Positions 56,410 through 64,000 of a stretch of 64,000 nt of DNA are shown one piece after another. The stretch is from Aquanectria penicillioides. Lineage: Eukaryota > Ascomycota > Sordariomycetes > Hypocreales > Nectriaceae. Under the pieces are notes generated by a model. That model did no database searches and was not told where the DNA came from. It saw only the letters and a list, made by a program, of their open reading frames with translations. The position numbers and the translations under genes are program-made. Location of the stretch: NCBI GenBank assembly GCA_003415625.1, contig PYIU01000008.1:2294001-2358000 (forward strand), written 5' to 3'. Every line of letters begins with the position of its first letter. The first letter of the stretch is position 1.

Positions 56410-57775
56410 TCACTGCCCCGTTGAGCCAGTGCTAGACGCTGCGCTTGAGGGTCGTGGAGGCAGCGCGGGGATGCCGTGGCCAGCGGCTGAGTCCTCGCGC
56501 TGCATGGCGATACCACCCATCATGCTCATTGGCATGCCCATTCCCATTCCCATACCCATGCCCATGCTCACGCCCATCCCTGGCATTGGCCCTTGTTGAC
56601 CGCCACCGTCGCTGTCCTCTGCCTGGCTGTCGAGCTGCTCCTGGGCAGCTTTGAGATCAAGGTCACGTAGTCGCTCCTTCTCTGCCGGATCGATGATATC
56701 ATCGTCGTCGCTCCAGAATGGGTCATCCTCTTCAAGCTCGGGCATGGCCATGCGCTTCCAGAATCGAAGCTCCTGGCGGATCGCTTTCTCGTCAACGCGG
56801 CGGTCCCAGCGAGCCTCGTCCTCGTCATATTGACGGCGAAATTCTCGAAGATTGTCGTTGGCCTTACCGGCGTGGGCTTGCATAGCCCAAATCTGTTCGC
56901 GAAGGCGGGCGTTTTCGTCGCGGGCGTCGGCAAGTTGTTTTCGATAGGAGCGGTGCCAGGCGGCGACGTCGGTGACGTGCTTAGTTTTGTACTCGTGGAA
57001 TTGGCGAAGCATGAGAGCGAGGACGTTGGCGTATTGGGAGAGGAGCTGGGCATTTGAATCGCGACTGTATTTGGCCTTTTCGAGGGATTCAGTAAGGAGG
57101 GAGATGAGGGCATCGAGATTCTGGTCTTGGCCTGCCAGAGATGGTGTCAGTTGAGCCTGGGACAGGGACGTATAGAGGGGAAAGGAAAGCCAAAATGAAC
57201 ACACCATTGAGTCCCTCGGCTGCAGCATCTATCACATCATCATTGTTCAAGTTGTGTACCCTAGCTCGATTCCTCACGCGACCAAGGCCGCTGACGATAT
57301 CTTCCGTGACACGGCGGTTCTCGGCGAGCTGGCGACTAAGCTCCTCAACCATGCCATAGATGTAGTTGAGCTCCGCCTGGTGGCCGGCTGGGGTTGGCAT
57401 CGGCATCCCAGCTGCTATGTTTGTCCCATTCATACCGTTCATCATGGCTGTGTGCTGGTGTTGTCCTTGCGGTGCCGCTAGTTGTTGCTGGTGTTGTGGA
57501 TGTTGATTGTGGAACTGGAGCTGTTGCTGACTCTGGAGAGTACTGCCAACACCGCCGCCACCGCTGCTGTGATGCTGCTGTACGTGCTGCTGCTGTACGT
57601 GCTGCTGCTGTCCAAGATGGTGTTGCTGCTGATGATGCTGCTGCGATGAGCCGTGGTGGTTTGAAGTTTGGTGCTGCTGATGTCGAGCTGGTAGTGGTGG
57701 TGGCGGAGATTGCAACGCAGATGCAGACAGGGGCAAAGAAGGATCGTGGGGGCCTGGAGGCGTCGGAAAGTTCAT
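56410..57775 (-). CDS. Gln/His-rich coiled-coil protein of unknown function
   Basis: Two exons, 57205-57775 and 56410-57131 (intron 57132-57204, GTGTGT...GGCAG), giving 430 residues. The N-terminal third is low complexity (Gln, His, Pro; about residues 20-115). A conserved helical core follows: AELNYIYGMVEELSRQLAEN, RVRNRARVHNLNNDDVI, the spliced EGLNGQDQNLDALISLLTES, and a long coiled coil to about residue 320 ending RFWKRMAMPELEEDDPFWSDDDD. The C-terminus is Gly/Met-rich. The core looks conserved among filamentous ascomycetes, but I do not know its role. The frame is open a further 46 codons upstream (ATG at 57913); I chose 57775 because the upstream part does not look like the same protein. 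Confidence 0.82.
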
Positions 57776-58486
57776 GTCTCGCTGGACCTGGTTCTTGGGT
57801 GGTCCTCTAGAGGTTTGTCTTGTCTTGTCTTGGGTTAGCCCCGAGTTAGGCTGGTGGAGTTGTGTACCTATCGGGAATACGCGATATCTTTGTACCGGGT
57901 CTGCAGCCCACACCCAACCTCATCAAGATCGTATCCTTCTTGCCTCATCTTAGATAGCCATGCTGAATTGAGATTTGGAATTGGTACAGAAATTTCCATA
58001 AATCTCCAAAGGTCATATTCGAACTTCAGAGAAAAGTAGGTTAAGCGCCACAATGTTTCTAATCGGGGTGTTTCGGTTGCCTTGTTTTTTTCTCAGCTCG
58101 CTATCATTGACTCCCATCCATCCTATCTTACCCTCACCTCACACGTAGCAGCTCTTTTCCTTTTGACCATACCTATTTTACTTTTTAACTGTTCTCTCAT
58201 ACATACGCTCCGACCTCCGCGTCATCGCTTCATGAGATATGCATCTGCAGCACGCTTTAAAGTTAAACAAATATACAAAACGCCTCGTCATAAAGGGTGT
58301 CCGAATCCACATGTCGGCATCACCATCAAGCAGTGTGCCATCGATCATCCAAAACTTAAGAGATATGTCATGTCATATACGTCGTTTCATCATTGCCGAG
58401 AATTCACCCATTCGTCGCGTCGTGAGGCTGAAGAGAAATGAAAATCCCTCCTCCCCCAAGTTCCTACTTGTGTTTCCCATTTTGTT
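57776..58486. other. Intergenic region
   Basis: 711 nt between two minus-strand genes: promoter of the coiled-coil gene and 3' UTR of the caspase-zinc finger gene. No coding signal. Confidence 0.5.
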
Positions 58487-61157
58487 TCAGGTCGCATCAA
58501 CCTCCATCCTGCCTTCTGTAGGTTTTGCTTCCGCTGTCGATGACTCCTCGAGTTGCGAATTTTCCATGAGCGGCACAGGGGCTGATTCTTTGTGATCTGA
58601 AGAGGCCGACACGACTCCGTTTCCAGAGCCACCTCCCATTCCATTGCCTGCACACAAGCGGTACTCACCATCTCCTTTCGGTTCGATGATTCCTTCGTCG
58701 AGTGCCCATTTCGCCAGGAGTTGATCTACACCCAACCGTTGACCCTCACCTTTCTCCATATGCCTTCCAACATGCTCTGTCCACTCATCCCAGGATGTGG
58801 GGCCCTCGAAAACACTTTGGCAGTCAGACTTAGGACATGCCGAACGTTGGGGGGATGGCGACGCTGGACGAGGCAGGACTGTTGCATTTCCTTGACGTGG
58901 GCTTCCCATTCCGTCTGAAGTTTGCTGTCGCCCTTTGCAATCGCTCTCTTGATCTGGAAAGGAGCATGCATTCGCCGCAAATGTTGAGTGAACAAGTCTT
59001 TCCGGTTAAACTCATTTCCTTTGCCCTCGACGGTGCCCTGGTTGCAAGCAGAGCAACGATAGTATTGCAAACAAAGATGTTGAGAAGCAATATGTCGTTT
59101 CCATTCGTTTTTCGATCCAAAGGTGCTTGTACAGCCGGCGAATGAGAATGCACATGGGAACGGACGAGTGTGCGCTGCCGCAATATGCTTTCGCAGAGAC
59201 GAAGAATCTTTGAAGGGGGCATGGCTACAGTGATTGCATCTTGTATCTTGTTTCGGTAAAGACCTTCGAGGCGCTTTTCCTCTCGAGTTGGACGTCATCT
59301 TAAAGTCCATCGAGACCATCGAGTCATCAACACCAGTTTCATTTGTTTCATGAGCAGTGCCTGTCTCTTCGGTGCGCACTTCAGGCAAACCATCTGGCAA
59401 GATTGTTCGAGGCCTGTCTGCGCCCTTGGGGGCCTCGTCGCTTCTGTGACGAACATGACTGAGAGCTTTCAACTGTTCTGCTGCCTCTTGCATTTCTGCA
59501 GAGTCCTCCACTTCGTCTTTGGGCTTGATGTGAGCGGGCCCAGGATTGGCGGATGCGTATTGGCTAGCCGAGGGGCTACTTTGGGGAATATAGTCTGCTC
59601 GTTCGGCGGGAGCTTGGCCATCTCTAGATACGGAAGGGCGAAAGCCGTGTTCATGACTCTCCGTATCTCGTCGTATGCGAGAGGGTGTACTCACGGCATG
59701 GTCTCTGGCTTCCAATAAGATCCGACCATCTTCGACTTCCTTGGCAGATGGTTTGATCCCCGAAGACCCAACTAATCTCTGGTACAGGTGGATCATGTTT
59801 CGAGAACTGATGTACCCCAGGAAACAACACACTTTATCATGCTGTACCACATTCCAAATGGAGTGCGGCATAGAAATCAAGAGCATCGTAGGCGGCCCTA
59901 AAAACATCCCCTCAACCGCAATCTTAGCTCCAAGTGGCGGAGTGTTATGTAGCCATTGTGAGAAGAATGACATGTCAGGACTGGCATCACCGACAAACGT
60001 AGTGCAGACGAGGATTCGTGGCTCGTCAAATCGTAGATTGATGACAGATTCAGGATCAATGAGCTGATCTTCGCGATCTCTCACCACTTGTCCATCCTCG
60101 TCCCCGCCGTTTTGCGTCGCTGCTTGTACCCGAGCTGGCAAAGGTGCAAGACTAAGGCTTTGGCCCTTTCCAGGCGTCAAGGTGAAGAAAATAGGTGTTT
60201 GGCCGGAGGGTGGTGGATTTGCACCACCCCCGTTGGCTGTTCGGGGAGTTTGAGAATGTTGCTGCTGCTTCTGGGACAAGACTTCTTCGTAGAGCCTCTG
60301 GACACTGAATGGTCTGCCAGAACTAAGTTTGTGCAATGCTTCTGCTAAATTGGATGTGAAGGAGCGGTCTGAGCTATCGGCCTGGTTGCGGTCTGGGGTG
60401 CAAGCCGCAATAGCCTGTTTGACGCCATGGCTACCAGCTGTGGGGGGGTCAGAGACTGAGCAAGTATCCAACAACAATAGGATATCTGATTGTGCGTCTT
60501 CGAATAAGCAACGAACTCCGTCCCACTTCAGCTTTGCAGCATCTTCCCGAGCATTGCTGCGAAAGAGTGTCAGACACAGGATGAAGACAAAAGCTGAGAA
60601 TGCCCCACTCACCATGCCCAGTACAACTGGCCATCGGAACCTGCGTAACCATGGCCAGTGTAGTATATGATCAAGAGATGATTTGCCCTAGCATGTTCAA
60701 GGAAGGATGCCATTTGAACACCCAACTTAATGCTAGGGTTAGGCACAGTAGGGATTTGCCATCGCTCAGTATGGAAGTTGTACTCCTTTTGGAAAACTTG
60801 TTCCAAAGCCAATAAATCCCCATCGACTGATTCATCCTCTTCCCACCTCAACATCAAAACAGAGACGTCTGTGTATGGGGGTCGCTCTGTTTGGCGCTGG
60901 ATGAGCATGGCGGCATCTTGCAGGTGGCGGGCGAAGGACTCGAAATCATGGCGCTCAGCTAAGGGAGCTTCTTGCACAGGGTAGTGCTGTTGAGGCTGTT
61001 GGAAAGGTTGCAGTTAGCACAGAGGTTGACTGAGCAATCGGGGTGGCTCGAGGGTTGAAAGGCTGACCGATTCGTGAGGATACTGGGTGGGCTGAGGCTT
61101 AGGTGTGGTCGCATTGACCTTTGGGGCCAGCTTCCGCTTCTTGCTAGAGGGCTCCAT
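58487..61157 (-). CDS. Caspase-like domain fused to C2H2 zinc fingers, frame lost at a G-run
   Basis: Three exons, 61068-61157, 60613-60995 and 58487-60556 (introns 60996-61067 and 60557-60612). The protein has about 847 residues. The N-terminal 300 residues have the caspase/metacaspase fold: the His of the dyad in LLIIYYTGHGYAG (His145), the Cys in SDILLLLDTCSVSD (Cys190), and FFTLTPGKGQSLSLAPL closing the sheet. A second region (NLRFDEPRILVCTTFVGDAS to FLGYISSRNMIHLYQRLV) looks like a separate folded domain. The C-terminus has C2H2-type fingers: CNHCSHAPFKDSSSLRKH, CAFSFAGCTSTFGSKNEW, CSACNQGTVE, and CPKSDCQSVFEGPTSWDEW after the break. One G is missing in the run 58849-58854; restoring it joins CLVQRRHPP to QRSACPKSDC and makes all phases agree. 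Probably intracellular and nuclear; activity is unknown. Confidence 0.85.
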
Positions 61158-61521
61158 GGATACAGAAATCCGGCGGTGGGCTATTTGGAGGAGGCGGAAT
61201 CGTGATTGATGAGGTCGTCGGGGACCATTGATTGGTGGACGGACGAAAAGGCGGGCGGACAACGAGCCGAGACAGGTGATAAAGCGAGCAAGATAAAATG
61301 GCCAGAAGATCAACTTTGGATCTTTGAAGGGGAGAATTCAAAAGAGGTGGATCGGAGGCTAACGGGGGGGATGGGCCCGGAAGGCTGACAGGAACAGCTG
61401 AGGAGTGCGAGGCCACACGGCGGGACGGGAGAGATTGACCGAGAGACTGGCGAGGTTACCGGCAGATACCGAGATAGGCTAACAGGGAGATGGAGAGGTC
61501 AGGAGAGGAAGTAAACTAGCG

Positions 61522-61539
61522 AGAGAGAGAGAGAGAGAC
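61522..61539. repeat. (GA)n microsatellite
   Basis: About nine GA units in the upstream region of the caspase-zinc finger gene. Confidence 0.85.
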
Positions 61540-62194
61540 AGGGCCGAGCAGATGGGCCAAGAAACCGAAGAACGGTCCTAAGGGAGCGAGAGGCAGAGGG
61601 GATTGAGAGACAGGGAGTGAAGAGAGTGGGCGAACGAGCGAGCGAGGGAAGGAAGAGAAGAGGGAATAAGGCTGGCGTAGGTAGGCTGGAATTGGGGGGT
61701 CGAGGCTCGGCGAGGCTGTCGTGTCTCTAAAGCCCAATGTAGAAATGTGGGGGATGAACGCAGTGTGATTGGTTGGTAGGCGAGCAGCAAAGGGCCCGCG
61801 GGCAATGGAGCGATGGGGCATTGCCTCGAGGAGGAAAACGGGGTGGGGAACGGGCGAAGAGGCAGGAACCAGGAGCCAGGAGCCACACACACAACAGGAA
61901 CAGGGCTAATAAAGGTACAGTACCTTTGGTCAACACACAGGCGCCTTGTGCAGAGTTATAGGTACTATTTAGGTCGCAAGGACAGAATTTAGCACCAAAA
62001 GCAGAGGGAAAAAAGGAGAGGAGAGGGAACGGACTGGCCGTCCCAAGGTGAGAGGCAAGAGCAAGAAAGAGGGGCGGCTCCGCCTTCCCATCAGCCTCTC
62101 TCACCTCTCGCGCTTCCCCTCTCACCTCACACATGCACACGTACACATGCGCGCGCACCTACACATTACTTGGTCTCTGTGCTTGCTCATCCAT

Positions 62195-62240
62195 ACCTAC
62201 CTAGGTACCTACTTACCTACCTTAGGTACCTAGGTAAGTA
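62195..62240. repeat. TACCTA/TAGGTA palindromic repeat
   Basis: Self-complementary cluster with several GGTACC cores, same family as at 7482 and 48922. Confidence 0.8.
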
Positions 62241-64000
62241 TACACACATGCTCTCCATCTCCTCTCCTCTTCTCTCCCTCGCGCACACATAAAACGACAC
62301 ATCGAAAGTCATCCTGACAGCGCAAACACACAACCACAGCACACGCATGTTACGCAGGCGCGCAAAGCACCCACACTCTCACTCGCTCGGCACCCTCAGA
62401 CTACCACAAAAGCACGCATAAGGATTTGTCTGTCTTGGTGTGTTATGTGCGTCAGCTCGGGACACGACACACTCTCATCATTTTAGGGGACGACCAAGGA
62501 TCAGTTCAGGACAAGGTTTACATGGGGGGAGGGAGCCAAGCCATGGCCATAACCGGTCTGATAGGGCCGCAGACAGATAGTCGGAGAGGGGAATAACATG
62601 AACATGGAAAAACCCGCTCCATCGCGCAATGAAAGTCTCCGGAGAAACACGCGGGAAGCGAGGCCAGCATTGGCAGCCAGCCCAAGGCCCCAAGGTAGGT
62701 GTGTAGGGGCCTTGCCCTTCCCTCCAATGGGGAACTCATCCAGCCAGCCAAACAGAGAAGAAGGAATTGCCTGCAGCATCTACACCTACACCTTCGTAAC
62801 CCACGTTGTTTTGGTCGACTCGACCTACCTATCGGCATCACACTGAGATGCACCTCACAGAGCACCTTCCTGCCCTCCGTCCTCCACTACACCTCCCCTC
62901 TCGAGAAGGCGCACTCCAACAAAACAAACAAACAAAATCCCACTGCTGCACTACCTACAGCACCTACAGACACGCGGCCAGCTGGCTCTGATGCAGATAT
63001 AGCCAATGGGACATCTGCGCGCTCGTGCCTCTATGCTCAACCTCAAGGTTCCATTCCCTAACCTTTTGCACCGGTGAGTACATGTGTCAGTGATGGAGGG
63101 TGCATATTCCCCTGCAAGTTCACACACAGGGCCTTCGCACTTAATACATTAGAAGATAGTCAATTACTCTGCCAGTCTCTGCGCAAGATTTGGGGCAATT
63201 GTCGATCGTCGAGGCAGCTGAGATGTACGTATGTATGTGCCCGTCATACGCAGGTTGCACAGAAAGCACATGCCCTCCCCCCAAACTGAGCCACCATTGT
63301 CGAGTATCGTCTAGTTCTGCGTTAAGGATTTGCTGGTAAGTGGGCTGAGATTGATCTTCTGGTAAGGTAAGCAAGTCAATAATTTGATCTTGTTGTATGA
63401 CTTTCTCCTCCAACAACCGGCAACCTTAGCCACCCCAGCTTAAGCTACCCAACGATGCGGCCACGAGCTCATGGGGTGGAGCAATGGCGCACCCTCCCCC
63501 AGTTGTCCACTGCCAGTGGTTGATGACAGGAAGCTGTTCGAGCCTAGGTGGATGATAATGCGGACTCTCCGAGCACGGCGGAGAAGACGCAGCCTTCAAG
63601 TGGTGGCCGGTGAAAGGGAGGCCAGAGGAACCGAAGGCGGCGAGTGGATGGAACATGGAGGGCTAAGCTACAGTAGCACCAGCAGGCCAGGACACAAGTC
63701 GCGTCGTGGTGATAGGCTCAGCCCCTCCCATAGTCCCAGCCGGGTCCAGCCGTGGTCCCAGGGAGAGGAAAGCCCGGCAGCCCAGTCCAGCCTGGTTGCT
63801 GCTCAACACCGGCACTCACGGACTCGCGGACATGGCAATGTCCAGCACATCATCCATCTACCCACCCATTCATCCTTGTTGCGTCCAGGGCGGGCACAGC
63901 TGTCTTAGCTCACCTCACCGCCGTCCACGAGAGACGGCGACAGCGACGCACGACCTCAGTGACCCCAAGATCCACGTTTGCCAGCGTATCGGGCAAGGCT

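Larger units (their letters stand above)
61158..64000. other. Gene-poor right end
   Basis: About 2.8 kb with no supportable gene. It contains a GA repeat (61522-61539), TACCTA/TAGGTA palindromes (62195-62240) and CA-rich DNA. A gene could begin beyond the right edge. Confidence 0.5.

Noticed and set aside
9421..58854. Programmed -1 ribosomal frameshifting as an explanation for the repeated frame losses
   Set aside because: Six unrelated genes, no shared downstream structure seen, and orthologues of these families are read without frameshifting. Base loss in homopolymers is simpler.
1..64000. tRNA genes, rRNA, transposons, CRISPR arrays, viral sequence
   Set aside because: By eye I found no credible B-box in a cloverleaf context, no reverse transcriptase or transposase frame, no terminal inverted repeats and no regular spacer arrays. 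A tRNA scan could still find a split or divergent gene.

Overview
This is filamentous ascomycete nuclear DNA. The genes carry many short GT-AG introns (mostly 50-75 nt), the gene set is fungal (Ste2-type pheromone receptor, fungal Tom6, SomA/Flo8-type LisH regulator, GH45 and GH16 secreted glycosidases), and the intergenic spaces hold TAGGTA/TACCTA palindromes. The GH45 protein, with its CBM1-like tail ending in CVPN, reads most like Hypocreales (Fusarium and relatives). I infer order Hypocreales and cannot name a species. The RPB2 fragment at the left edge contains the usual fungal RPB2 barcode start and would settle it.

Layout, left to right: RPB2 N-terminal half (-), GH45 endoglucanase (+), indoleamine 2,3-dioxygenase (-), ESCRT-I VPS23 (+), STE2-type receptor (+), a hypothetical membrane protein with a long Ser-rich tail (-), TOM6 (-), a conserved gene of unknown function (+), a 2.9 kb gene-poor stretch, GH16 glucanase (+), SomA-like regulator (-), a 2.7 kb spacer, TRAPP subunit BET3 (-) divergent from the U5 snRNP 40K WD protein (+), a small membrane protein (+), a seven-knuckle CCHC protein of the Byr3/Gis2 type (+), a calpain with a huge acidic tail (+), a large glycosylated membrane protein (-), MCM2 (-) divergent from a UBR7/Mlo2-type protein (+), a coiled-coil protein (-), and a caspase-like/C2H2 zinc-finger fusion (-). 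Most genes are unrelated housekeeping genes. I see no biosynthetic cluster, transposon, CRISPR, rRNA or tRNA gene. Spacers longer than 1 kb are common and hold only low-complexity and palindromic DNA.

The most notable signals are: (1) a recurring single-base (-1) frame loss inside conserved coding regions, mostly at plus-strand CCCCG, in VPS23, the CCHC gene (three times), the 44.7-47.7 kb membrane protein, UBR7, the caspase-zinc finger gene and probably the 32.1 kb gene, which looks like an assembly artefact and would break automated gene calls; (2) tiny coding exons: 9 nt in BET3, 12 nt inside a zinc knuckle of the CCHC gene, and a 5-nt first coding exon in MCM2; (3) a tight cluster of ACGCGT boxes upstream of MCM2; (4) a caspase-like fold with intact His/Cys dyad joined to C2H2 fingers. 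I found no clearly new multi-gene system.
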